Assembly: GCA_947095585.1 (NCBI GenBank)
Contig: OX352761.1
Span: 55,846,432-55,910,431 of the forward strand
Direction: 5' to 3'
Length of the DNA: 64,000 nt
Source: Nephrocerus scutellatus
Lineage: Eukaryota > Arthropoda > Insecta > Diptera > Pipunculidae
How positions within the stretch are numbered: position 1 is the stretch's first letter; each line of letters opens with the position of its first letter. The notes under the pieces were generated by a model. That model saw nothing but the letters and a program-made list of their open reading frames with translations, was not told the origin of the DNA and did no database searches. Both the position numbers and the translations under genes were made by a program. Shown one piece after another: positions 10,680-20,579 of this stretch.

Positions 10680-10960
10680 TGTTGCACTTAACTGAGGAGA
10701 TGTTACTATAGATTCTTGTGTTGCATACGGAGCATTTCCAGATCCGAAAACTTGGATTCGACTCGATGCCGGCTAGTAGGAGTAGTATACGGAGCAAGAA
10801 CGCCAGCGCAATTTGCTCCACTATGGAAAAAACATTTGGCGTGTACGAATTGTAGTTGATTGTTGACATTCTTTGGACAGGGTCGACCCTGGGACGAACA
10901 CCCAAATGTCGTGAGGACCAAGAACAGTTCGTCGTCGCCATAGCTAAGCTAAGGTCGTAA
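10651..10960 (-). pseudogene. N-terminus with 2A-like remnant and zinc-finger start
   Basis: The minus strand reads ...RILLLLAGIESNPSF and then RIWKCSVCNTRIYSN with a further Cys. A hydrophobic stretch ending in G(D/V/I)ExNPGP is the ribosome-skipping 2A motif known from several non-LTR elements; here the last residues are NPSF, so skipping should be lost. The following CSVC...C pattern resembles the zinc finger that opens this protein type. I see the residues directly; the 2A interpretation is inference. Confidence 0.55.
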
Positions 10961-11057
10961 CTCTATTGTCGTCTTAGAAGAAATATTGATATTTCTAACT
11001 AAACTCTATTCCTCTAGCTGTGGAAGAATAATTGGTCCTTCGTACCGGATTTCTCAT

Positions 11058-11232
11058 CGAGCTACTTGAAAAAATGGGTACATATGGATTCAATGAAAAA
11101 CTGCGTCATTGGATTAGAAGTTATCTTTTGAACCGCTCAATTAAAGTTGTCTTGGGCGGTTTCGTCTAAAATACATCACATCAATTCTGGCGTTCCCCAG
11201 AGCTCTGTTTTGTCCCCGACACTCTTTCTCAT
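11058..11232 (+). pseudogene. RT fragment of a CR1/Jockey-like element
   Basis: The frame gives LLEKMGTYGFNEKLRHWIRS, SIKVVLGG, and, after a frame slip, INSGVPQSSVLSPTLFLI. This is the segment just before the RT catalytic box, related to the CR1-like family at 6.4 kb. It is cut off exactly where a ~120-bp-repeat element begins (AAATTCTCTATATT, 11,234). Confidence 0.6.
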
Positions 11233-12560
11233 TAAATTCTCTATATTAACTTCTTTGCCCGTGGAACGTCGGTCGGTCGGTCTGTCGTGGAATCTTGCGA
11301 TCAATTTTTAACCCATTTCCCAAATATTGCACACATGTGTATTTCCGGAGACAAAATTTTCTATTAAAAATTGGGGCCCATATAAACTTTTTAAAAATTA
11401 ACCCGATTTTCTTTAAATTTTATACACATGTGTATCTCGATGGACCACATTTTTTGTAAAAACTTTGGAGACCCCGGCCCCGGGATCGTAGGGCCACATA
11501 CAATTTTTTTTAAAAAATTAACCCGATTTTCTTCAAATTGTATACACATGTGTATCTCACGAGTAAAACACCACTCACTCAGGCATCGTGTGAACTGAGC
11601 ATTGAAACGTCAAAACAACGAAAAACACCCAGTTTCCTTTTTTCTTTTTTCTAAAACGAGCAGCCGAACAAGACACCACCAAATACGCATTCCTCTGCTA
11701 TAGCGACAGCGACGTCGATAAATTCTCACTGCTGCTAGTAAAATAACATTCTATCATATAAGTTAAGCAATTTTGGACATAATAATAAAAAGTTTACTAA
11801 AACAATTTCCGGATGTGTTAAACATTGTGTTTGAATATTTTCCTTTGAAGTTCTAAGTTTTCGTTGTTTCGAGATTAAGATTACCATCGCATTAACAATC
11901 TCCGATGGACAAAATTTTTTGGAGTGATCAGGCCCTGCGGCCCGAATGGTGCCCATGTAATTTTTAAAAATTAGCTCGATTTTTTTCAAATTTTATACAC
12001 ATTTGTATTTCCGATGGACAAAACTTTTTGGAGTGATCGACCTTGAAGCCCTATGGGTGCCCATGTAATTTTTTTAAAATTAGCTCGATTTTCTTCAAGT
12101 TTTAAAGAAATGTTTACCTCCGCTGGACAAATTTTTTTGGAGTGATCGGGCCCTGAAGCCCGTGGGGTGCCCATGTAAATTTTTAAAAAATTTTATTCAA
12201 ATTTTAAAGATATGTGTACCTCCGATGGACAAAACTTTTTGTAAAATTTTTGGAGTGGTGCCCATGTAAATTAAAATTTTCAAATAAATTCTCTAATAGG
12301 AGATACATTCGTGTTTAATATGTATCTCCTATGTATGAGCGGTACCCATGTAAATTAAAAACCCTGAGCCCGAGGGGTGCCCATGTAAATTTTTTAAAAA
12401 CTAGCTCGATTTTCTTCAAATTTTAAACACTGTGTATCACTGATGGACAACGTTTTTGTAAATTTTTCGAGTGATCCGGCCCTAAGAACCGAGTGGTGCC
12501 CATTTAAATTTTTTTGAAAATTAGCACGATTTTCTTCAAATTTTAAACACATGTGTATCT
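11231..12560 (+). mobile_element. ~120-bp-repeat element, copy B
   Basis: It starts with the family's left end 'aaattctctatattaactt' and contains roughly nine imperfect repeats with 'cacatgtgtatctc' and 'ggtgcccatgtaaattttt' cores. A non-repeat insert lies at 11,575-11,895. RT sequence flanks it on both sides (VLSPTLFLI at left, VLWNDHIFSIAKNA at right), so it landed in or next to an older RT pseudogene. The right terminus is not clear. Confidence 0.5.
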
Positions 12561-12564
12561 CTTA

Positions 12565-14265
12565 TTAGAGAACAAGGTTCTTTGGAACGACCACATATTT
12601 TCCATCGCTAAGAATGCAGCAAGATGATTAGGTTTCTCAAAACGGTGCAAAATGTACTTCACTCCCTCTGATTTGGCTACTATTTACAGGTACTTCACTC
12701 CCTAAACTTGAATACAACTGTATTGTCTAGGCAGGTGACCACAAGACCACATTAATTTTACTAGACAGAATTCAGATGCGCGTGATAAAGCTTATTGGTG
12801 ATGTAAATATCGCGAAAACAATTAAATTTCTTGAACATAGTAGAAATGTCCCCAGCTTGTCACTGTTTAATCGCTTTTTTTTCAAGCGGTTATCCAGTCT
12901 GTTCCCAAAAAAGGCGAACCGTCATCGCTTTCCTCGTACCGACCATTGCGCTAACTTCCATACTTTTCAAGGTCATGGAAACGGAGAGTCTAGCATCAAG
13001 ACCTTTTGTCGAAAATTAACGCTTATGGAATTGAAAAGACTTTGCTTGATTGGACTAGTAACTACCTTTCTGACCGTTCATTCAAAGTCGTATTGGACGG
13101 TTTCAAATCCAATGTTCACCGCATAAACGCCGGTGTTCCTCAAGGCTCTGTTTTGTCTCGTTTGCCATTTTCATTATTGATCTCCTATCTACTAATCCGA
13201 TTCATTTTTTAGCTGACGACAGCACTCTTTAACTTTTAATATGAGTTTGCGCTTTCTCCACGCCCCTTTTCATCACAAGTGGAACTTGAACAACAGCGTA
13301 TGTTAAGCACGTTAAATTCTGACCTTGACAGCATAACAAGGTGTGGACTACACGATAGAGTTGAATTTAACGCTTTCAAAATCAATGCTGTCTTATGTCG
13401 TCTAAGCGTAATTTAAACCTCCAACCTTTATCCATGAATGGAACAACACATATTCGCCATCGCTAATAATGCTGCAAAATGTTTAGGTTTCCTAAAACGG
13501 TGCAAGATGTACTTCACTCACTCGGGCCTGGCTACTATTTATAAGGCATATATTCGCTCTAAAGGCATATAAACTTTGAATACAACTGTATTGTCTGGGC
13601 AGGTGCCCCCAAGACCACATTCATACAGAATTCAGAACAAAACAATCGTAGGAATGTTTCTGCTTGTCACTGTTTTATCGCTTTTTCCATAGGCGGTGTT
13701 CAAAAAATATATTCAGATGCATCCTTCCCATCCTCCAACCCAACCGAAATACCCACCCGTGCCTCAACTCGAGCTCACGGACCTACCAACCAATGCAGAG
13801 ATTCCTTCTTTAGCCACACAATAGTTATGTGGAATGAATTGCCCGACTCTGTGTTTCCGCATTCGTATGATCTGCAGTCTTTCAAGACACATGTGCGTAG
13901 ACATCTCACCTTTTCCTCTCCTTAATTTCCCAACGCCCACGCTGTGCTGAGCATTATAAGGGTTTAAACCCCTGTGTATCCAGATGCATTCTCGAACCCA
14001 TCCGTTATACCCATGCCTCAACTCGAGCCCATGGGTCTACATTAGAACTATCTTCAGACATACTAACCAATTCGGGGGTTCCTTCTTTAGCCGCACAATA
14101 ATTATATAGTATGAATTGCCCAACGCTGTGTTTTCGCATTTGTATGATCTGCAGTCATTTAAGACACATGTGCATAGACATCTCATAATTTCCTCTCCCT
14201 AATTTCCTAATGCCCACGCTGTGCTGAGCATTATAAGGATGCAAATCCCTTAAGCGTGTATACAT
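12565..14265 (+). pseudogene. Cluster of degenerate RT fragments, CR1-like
   Basis: Plus-strand pieces in various frames: VLWNDHIFSIAKNAA and KRCKMYFTPSDLATIYR (12,565-12,690); SVPKKGEPS and KINAYGIEKTLLDWTSNYLS with INAGVPQGSVLS (12,900-13,160); RVEFNAFKINAVLCRLS and a second SIANNAAK-like block (13,330-13,560). Two tandem versions of the C-terminal tail (MWNELPDSVFPHSYDLQSFK at ~13,830, and a weaker one at ~14,110) close the cluster. The order and repetition suggest at least two copies of one family stacked and rearranged. None is open for more than ~115 codons. Confidence 0.6.
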
Positions 14266-14269
14266 TATA

Positions 14270-15310
14270 ATAAATAAAAACAACTAATAAAAATCAAAAA
14301 ATGTTCGTGCAAATTCTCTAGTTGATACACAATGTGGAAAGTTTGAATAAAATCGGGTAACATTAAAAAAAAAAAATGGGAGACCCCTTATCCTGATCGT
14401 TGGCGCCGTGGCTCAGTGGATAAGAGCATAGACTTCTGAGCAGGAGGTTCGTGGTTCGAATCCCAGTAACATCAAAAGTATTTTTCACGTTGTCCCACCT
14501 CTCGCGAAAGTCTGACAAACGTCCGAGAGTAATAACTTGTCACGGAAAGCTTCTCAATTCGCCGTTCGGATCCGGCATTAAACTGTAGGTCCCCTCCATT
14601 TGTGTGCAAAAATATACATGCTCAACACAAATAATTGCGAGAAGCCAGGCCTTGGACCGCAATGGTCTGTCGCGCCGAATATTATATTTTTATCCTGATC
14701 ACTCCAACATTTTTATACAAAGTGTTTCCATCGGATGTACACATGTGTATAAAATTTAAAGAAACTCGGGATAACTTTTAAAAATTTATATGGAATCCCC
14801 TCGTACCTGGGCCTTCTTCCAAATTTTTACAAAAAGCTTTTTCCATAGGATTAAACATGTGTGTATAAAATTTAAAGAAAATCGGATACATTTTTTAAAA
14901 TTTTCATGGGACCATCCGACACCGGGGTCCGATCACGCCAAAATTTTTACAAATCCATCGGAGATACACATGCGTATAAAATTTGAACAAAATCGGGTGC
15001 TTTTTTTTACAAAATTTGAATGGGGCCGAATGAAATTTGAAGAATATCGGGTAAATTTTGTAAAAAATTTGTATGGAAGCCCCCGACCCCGAGGCCCGAG
15101 GGGACCCAAATTTTAATAGAAAGTGTTGTCATGGAAGATACACATGAGTGCAAAGTTTAAAAAAATTCGGGCTTACGAAGTGGGTAAAAAATTTATCACA
15201 AGATTTGTTGTGCCTGTCCGCCAGCCAGCCACGGGCACGCAAAGTTAATACAGACAATTTAAAAATACACGGGCTCGCAAGGTTAATATAGAGAACTTAA
15301 AAAGAAATTT
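14270..15310 (-). mobile_element. ~120-bp-repeat element, copy C (interrupted by a SINE)
   Basis: On the minus strand the left end is near 15,300 ('tctatattaac' plus the GC-rich 'gcccgtg' phrase) and the right end lies near 14,275 with 'tagagaatttgcac' and the 'ttttattagttg' tail. The repeat unit ('cacatgtgtat', 'gatttt.cttcaaattttat') recurs between 14,700 and 15,180. SINE copy 1 lies inside, splitting 'ttatcctgatcactcc', a phrase found intact at ~15,857 in copy D. Confidence 0.55.
14399..14691 (+). mobile_element. tRNA-derived SINE, copy 1
   Basis: The head resembles a tRNA: A-box TGGCTCAGTGG (14,409-14,419) and B-box GGTTCGAATCC (14,453-14,463), the internal RNA polymerase III promoter. 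A ~220-bp body with no tRNA match follows, ending 'gccttggaccgcaa' ... 'gtcgcgccgaatatta'. An 11-bp direct repeat, TTATCCTGATC, flanks it (14,388-14,398 and 14,692-14,702): a clear target-site duplication. A second copy with the same head, body phrases and end is at 30.2 kb. The source tRNA cannot be told with confidence. The partner LINE is unknown. Confidence 0.8.
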
Positions 15311-15740
15311 GTAAGTACAGTACATGCGGTGCGGTTTATCAGAACAACGCAATTTTGAGAAGTAAAAATAATCGTTCTTCCGTTATATGGTAGTGAGAGA
15401 AATAATAATGAAACAGTGGTTCATGTTGAATGCGATGGTGAATTTCAAAATTTTAAGAGAACAAGCTAACTGTAGTTTTTGCGGATGTAAATACAAGCGA
15501 TGTTCGCCAAGTAAACAGAACCATTGAAAATCAAAACGTCAAAAAAACTACAAATTTTGTTCAGGCTACACCTAAGGCGTTGCACTTGTGAATTGTGATA
15601 GCAAATATTCTAACTTTAATTATTAAGTTTTTTACTGTAAAAAAACCAAAAAAGGTTTAGAAAAGAAAACCAGTCAAAGTAAAAAAAAATTAGTAAAAAA
15701 AAATTAGGGTTGATAGAAATAGTAGTCTTTTTATCAGAAT
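15311..15740. other. Unassigned AT-rich interval
   Basis: No open frame, terminal repeat or RNA gene that I can support. It contains runs of A and lies between two ~120-bp-repeat elements. Confidence 0.5.
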
Positions 15741-16010
15741 TTAAAAAAACAACCCATAAAAATTAAAATTGTTTGTGTACATTCTCTGATCAGGGATACA
15801 CAATGTGCAAAGTTTGAATAAAATCGGATAAATTCAAAAAAAATTAGGAGCTCCTTATCCTGATCACTCTAAAAATTGTACAAATAGTGTTTTCATCGGA
15901 GTGTTGTCAATCAATAAAATCTGGCTTTAGGAAGTATGTTAAAAATTGATCACAAGATTCTGACCACCAGATAGGCAGCCAGCCAATCGCAATACTCGTG
16001 ACGCTCTAAA
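15741..16010 (-). mobile_element. ~120-bp-repeat element, copy D (short)
   Basis: The minus-strand right end ('caacccataaaaattaaaat', then 'acattctctg') is at ~15,750. One partial repeat unit follows, and the left GT-rich region (gattctgaccaccagatagg) ends near 16,005. Most internal repeats are missing. It abuts an RT tail fragment. Confidence 0.5.
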
Positions 16011-16275
16011 TGCTCATCAGTTTACCCTCAAGACCGTCTTCGGCCGTGCAGTCCAGTTCAAATATTCGTTCTACAGCCGTACAACACGTAAGTGGAATGC
16101 TTTGCCAAGCTCTATTTTTCCAATTCTCTGCTATCCACATGCTTCAAGGCAAAACCTTACCGACATCTCCTCTTTTACCATAACGCCCACGCAGTTCCAA
16201 GCATATAGCCGAGCATTATAATGGTGCGAACTCCTTTACAAGTGCGCAAATCATTATAAAAATAAAAAGTGAAGA
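16011..16275 (+). pseudogene. C-terminal RT tail fragment, CR1-like
   Basis: The frame reads FTLKTVFGRAVQFKYSF, then TRKWNALPSSIFP, matching the W-N-x-L-P-x-S-x-F-P tail of the cluster at 13.8 kb. It ends with 'ataaaaataaaaag'. 5'-truncated and broken. Confidence 0.5.
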
Positions 16276-16795
16276 AGCTTGGTCACCGTCGAAGAGATAA
16301 TTTAGTGGTGTAAAACAAAAAAATGGTAGTCTTCTAGACGGCCGCGATAGTTTTGGGGGTGACAACGTTTACAAACATATACTGTCAATGCACTGTTTTG
16401 TTTTTATTTTTTTAATTTAATTTTAATTAATTTTTTTGTGTGTACATTTAACTTATTAACTTAAATTAAAGTGTAGAGATTAAGCTTTATAGTTTTTGAA
16501 GCTACAATTTATGTTGTTATAAAATAATTTCAGAGTTCAAATTTTTTAATTCATCTTTTTATTCAATTCAATTGTTCATGATGTTGTTTGGTTCTCTTTA
16601 TTCTACAGGTATGCAACTGATTGTAATGTTATTGAAATTTAGTAATGTAGAAATTATGAAAGAAAAGTCTTACCTAGCAGGCAGAGCAGAGAACCGACAG
16701 AACATATACTATCCCTACTACTGCACATGTTTGTTTCGTTCTGCTATGTAACTTGATTGTGTTATAGAGATTTAGCAATGTAGAAATTATTAAAG
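16276..16795. other. Unassigned AT-rich interval
   Basis: A low-complexity AT-rich stretch with no supported gene. 'taatgtagaaattat' recurs within it and again at 17.1 kb. Confidence 0.5.
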
Positions 16796-17620
16796 AATTT
16801 GGGGAATTTGGGAAATTTTTTTTATAGAAAGTGATGTCATCGGAGATAAACATGGATGAAAAGTATAAATAATAAATAAAATTAGGTCTAATAAGTGGAT
16901 TAAAAATGAATCACAGGATTTGGTTGTCTGCCATAACAAACGAACACATCCGCACGCGAAGTAAATAGTCGTAGATGTAGAAGAATTTAAAAACGCAATG
17001 CACATTCATGGTTAATGTAATTCTGCATTTAAGTTGAATCTAGAGTAAAGTTTTTAAAATAAAATATAATAAATAATAATGTAGAAATGATTAAAGATAA
17101 AAACAACGCATAAAAATTAATATTTTTCTATTACAACCTCATAATGTAGAAATGATTAAAGATAAAAACTTATCTATTACAACCTCATAATGTAGAAATG
17201 ATTAAAGATAAAAACAACGCATAAAAATTAAAATTTTTCATGTAAATTCTCTAAGGAGATGGGTATGTGTTAAAATTTGAAGAAAATTGGGCTAATTTTT
17301 AAAAAAAAATTACATGGATACCACACGAGTCCGGCCCGTTCCAACAAATTTACAAAAAGTTTTGTCCATCAGTGATACACATGTGTTTAAAATTTGAATA
17401 AAATCGAGCTAATTTTTAAAAAATTTATATGGGCACCCCTCGGGCCTCCAAAAACTTTACAAAAAATTTTGTCCATCGGAGTTCGGAGATCGGAGTGTGT
17501 ATAAAATTTGAAGAAAATCGGGTTAATTTTATTTAAAAAATTTTATGGGGCCCACCGACCCCGGCTACCAAAATTTTTGCAAAAAGTGTTGTCAATCGGA
17601 GATACAAACGTATATAAAAT
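16796..17620 (-). mobile_element. ~120-bp-repeat elements, copies E and F
   Basis: Copy E (16,796-17,010) is the GT-rich left end of a minus-oriented element ('catcggagataaacatg', 'gattaaaaatgaatcacagg'). Copy F (about 17,215-17,620) has the right end 'acgcataaaaattaaaattt' with 'aaattctcta' and then three repeat units. Between them, 'taatgtagaaatgattaaag' is repeated three times (17,085-17,210). Copy F stops exactly where the minus-strand LTR begins at 17,621. Confidence 0.5.
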
Positions 17621-17797
17621 TGTTTTGTTATGTTCAATAAAATATAATATATTGTAATCGTATTTAAATTAATATATTTATTTCAAACGTCTTCACGTGG
17701 CGATCCGTGTGGTGCCATTCCTATGCTGTCTGTTTCTACAGTATTGCCAAGCTGCATACATAACTACAAAACAACTCAACCATATGATACTACAACA
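17621..17797 (-). repeat. 3' LTR of a minus-strand Ty3/gypsy element
   Basis: On the minus strand the 177-bp unit starts TGTTGTAGTATCATATGG and ends AACATAACAAAACA. Directly upstream lies a purine tract (AAAAGAAGAGAAGA), so this is the 3' LTR of the pol remnant to its right. A near-identical but 5'-truncated LTR in the opposite orientation is at 20,286-20,451. Confidence 0.75.
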
Positions 17798-18109
17798 TCT
17801 TCTCTTCTTTTGAAATTGAAAACTTAACTCTATATAAACCAAACATAAAACAAATTCAAATTATTTAAAACTGACGTTACGTTAAATCACAAACTTCAAA
17901 TAATAAAATATAAAAATTAATAAAAATTTAGATGAATTCAAATAGATGTACAATGTTATTAATTTAGTTTATTTCATATTTACGATGTAATCCTTAAGAT
18001 GAGCTGGTTGTCTTCTATTTTGTCTTTGCGGGCGATTATAGGATGAAGTAGATGGTAACATAGTTTCTTCCGATGCACCATTTTCATTTCTCATCGGAGT
18101 TATTTTAAG

Positions 18110-19322
18110 TTACACATCCGTGGATGTTGATGTCATAGTGGGTACTGGATTTGTCGGAGCCAGGATTGAATTATTGTCTGCCCCATCGTCTCGATTTTCA
18201 TTTGATTGATGGTTTCCTACTGCTTGAGCTTGAAACTCGCTGAGTATAACTTCGTATAAATTGTCTGTTATAATTGGATATCTTTGTGAAAAGTTATGCG
18301 GTTTAATATTAACTCTGTCACGGCGATAAACTGCATCATTAACATTTACTGTAAATGTTCGTTCGGACAGTTTTTTTTTTCGATGAAACCTTTGGACCAT
18401 AAATTAGCTTCTTTTGGATGCACTTGCACTGCGACAGATTGTCCTACTTCCAAGTCAGGTAATTGTCTGGTTTTTTTATCATAATAATATTTACTTAGTT
18501 TTCTTTTAGATTCAATATTTTCGGCGACGTTTTCAAGAACTTTGGGTTTTAAACTTTCCAGCGAGGCAGGTATTCCACTTCTAGTCTTTCTGGAAAATAT
18601 TTTCTGCACTGGACTTGAGTATAAATTATTAGGAGTATTTCTCCAGTGTAGTAACGCGTATCCATATTGCTGTCATTGGATATTTTTATGAGTTGTTTGG
18701 CGATTTTTACCGCGGCTTCTGCTTTTCAGTTAGCCTGTTGGTGATATGATTAAAATCCCAATGTGCTGCGAAAATGATAAATTCGTTACATACGAAGTTG
18801 GTGGCTCCATCTGTCAAAACTCTCTCTGGTATTCCATGTCTGCTAAAAATTTTTTTTGCGTATATCAATAGTAGAATTCGGTGTAAGATCTTTGAGCAGG
18901 TCTAACTCAAAAAATGTAATTCAAAAAATTCGGAGTAATGGTCCACTGTCACTAAAAATTTTGTTGACGATCTTTGTAATGCACTTGTAACACGTCCATT
19001 GATATAAACTGGAACGGGTACGACGGAATTATGTGCGATTGCATAGGCGGTTTCTGCTGTGCGTCAGAGTATTTTACACATATGTCACATTTATTTTGTC
19101 CTTGATTTCGGAACTCATACCTGGCCAAAATATATTCTGACGAGCAAGATTTAATGTCGCTTCTATACCATTGTGATTAACGTGAACTTTATTAATCATA
19201 AGTTTCCGAAGAATAAACGGTATAAGAACTCTATCATCTTTGAATATTAGACCATCTTCGGTTGATAATTCGTCTAACGTCGCTTCTTCAATCGTGTCCA
19301 TATATGAGCAAATCGTCTGCAA
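18110..19322 (-). pseudogene. Ty3/gypsy pol, integrase region
   Basis: From the right: the zinc-binding region (NKVHVNHNGIEATLNLARQN with IFWPGMSSEIKDKI), a decayed catalytic core with stops but a recognisable NGKAEAAVKIAKQL-type segment near 18,700, then KLSKYYYDKKTRQLPDLEVG (C-terminal SH3-like part) and a Ser/Asn-rich tail ending in a stop at 18,110. The style (long acidic/asparagine tail, short LTR) matches the gypsy group annotated as K02A2.6-like. Stops and frameshifts leave no function. Integrase would insert the element's cDNA. Confidence 0.65.
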
Positions 19323-19328
19323 GAATTT

Positions 19329-19906
19329 CTACTTCTTTCGTGAATCGTGAATAAGATGAAACATTTTCATTTTAAATATTTCCGGTGCTGAACATATACC
19401 GAATGGCATACGAAGCCATTTATAACGACCAAACGGTGTCCAAAAATATGTTAAATCACTGCTTGACTCAGATAGTTCGATTTGCCAGAAACCCTTAGCT
19501 TTGCCGAGCTCTGGAAGAATTTCGTCGATGGTTGTGAACTGATAATTAGGCCGTTTGAGTGCTTTGTTTAACGGAATTGGATCGAGACAAATGCGGAACG
19601 TGTTGTTTCTTTGAACAATAAGTATATTACTGACCCAATCTGTATGTTTGTCGACTTTTGCGATGATCCCGTCTGATACCAAAATATCTAGCTCCTCCTT
19701 AAGTCGTGTACGATATGCAATACGACGGGCATTTTGGATTACTGGTGAAATATTTTCATCAATTTCTAGTTCGACCTCTCCTGGAATTAGACCATATCTA
19801 CTATTTGTTCAGCATTTGCACTATTGATGTGTTGATCCGGATTGTTTTTGATATCAATCAAAGCAACCAACTACTGAAAATACACGTTTTAAACGTTTTA
19901 AATTAA
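19329..19906 (-). pseudogene. Ty3/gypsy pol, N-terminal part of RT
   Basis: Motifs: VSDGIIAKVDKHTDWVSN, RICLDPIPLNKALKRPNYQF, GFWQIELSES and KWLRMPFGICSAPEIF. At 19,325 the frame passes straight from the RT into the pre-integrase linker (TICSYMDTIEEATLDEL). The RT catalytic box (Y.DD), the thumb and the RNase H domain have been removed by an internal deletion. The LDP where LDL/LDP-N is usual is a substitution or simple variation. Confidence 0.7.
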
Positions 19907-20285
19907 AAATGTGTATGTCCGGAGACAACACTTTCTATTAATTTGAGGCCCCTCGATTTTCGTCAAATTTTATACGCATGTGTATCTCCGATGGACAACA
20001 CTTTTTGTAAAAATTTTGGAGACCCTGGCGCCGGGTTTGTGGGGTCCATACATTTTTTTTAAAAAAATCAACCCGATTTTCTTCAAATTTAATACACATG
20101 TGTATCTCCGATGGACAACACTTTTTGTAAAAATTTTGGAGACACCGGGCCCCGGGGTCGTGGGGCTCCAAAATTTAAAAAAAAAATTAACCCGATTTTC
20201 TTCAAATTTTATATACGTATGTATCTCCGATGAAAAACACTTTTTATAAAAATTTTGGAGACCCCGGGTCATTGGGCCCCAAAAT
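19907..20285 (+). repeat. ~120-bp repeat array, copy G
   Basis: Three units at ~120-bp spacing (about 19,975, 20,097 and 20,216), each with 'tgtatctccgatg', 'tttttgtaaaaattttggag' and a GC-rich 'ccgggccccggggtcg'-like core. It lies exactly between the RT remnant on the minus strand and the truncated LTR on the plus strand, so it marks a breakpoint in the gypsy element. Confidence 0.6.
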
Positions 20286-20451
20286 CATATGGTTGAGTTG
20301 TTTTGTAGTTATGTATGCAGCTTGGCAACAATGTAGACACAGACAGCATAGGAATGGCACCACACGGATCGCCACGTGAAGACGTTTGAAATAAATATAT
20401 TAATTTAAATACAATTACAATATATTATATTTTATTGAACATAACAAAACA
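20286..20451 (+). repeat. 5' LTR (truncated) of a plus-strand Ty3/gypsy fragment
   Basis: It matches the LTR at 17,621-17,797 in the opposite orientation but lacks the first ~11 bases. It ends AACATAACAAAACA and is followed at once by TGGTGTCAGATGTGG (20,452), the expected place and form of a primer-binding site. Confidence 0.7.
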
Positions 20452-20468
20452 TGGTGTCAGATGTGGAG
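20452..20468 (+). promoter_or_regulatory. Putative primer-binding site (tRNA not identified)
   Basis: TGGTGTCAGATGTGGAG directly abuts the LTR end AAAACA. Position and the TGG start fit a minus-strand-synthesis primer site. I could not match it securely to a particular tRNA. Confidence 0.5.
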
Positions 20469-20579
20469 TAATTGGTTATAATAATTACAATTAATCAAAT
20501 ACAAAAAAAAGGTGAGGTTATAATTCATCCAGTATAATAAAATTTTTTTGTTCATCGTTCGCATCGTTCAAATGAAACA

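Larger units (their letters stand above)
7813..10960 (-). mobile_element. Minus-strand non-LTR retrotransposon with N-terminal zinc finger and decayed 2A-like motif
   Basis: Reading leftwards from 10,960: N-terminal region with 2A-like motif and Cys cluster, endonuclease, reverse transcriptase, and a C-terminal tail containing HNELLAKQFLLAC. The element abuts the 3' end of the CR1-like copy and is split by a foldback MITE (8075-8605). Frameshifts, stops and deletions occur throughout. I place it in the wider Jockey/CR1 assemblage; the clade is uncertain because the catalytic RT box is missing. Confidence 0.7.

Noticed and set aside
14401..14472. A functional tRNA gene.
   Set aside because: A- and B-boxes are good, but the ends do not pair as an acceptor stem, the sequence is fused to a ~220-bp tail and flanked by a target duplication, so it is a SINE.
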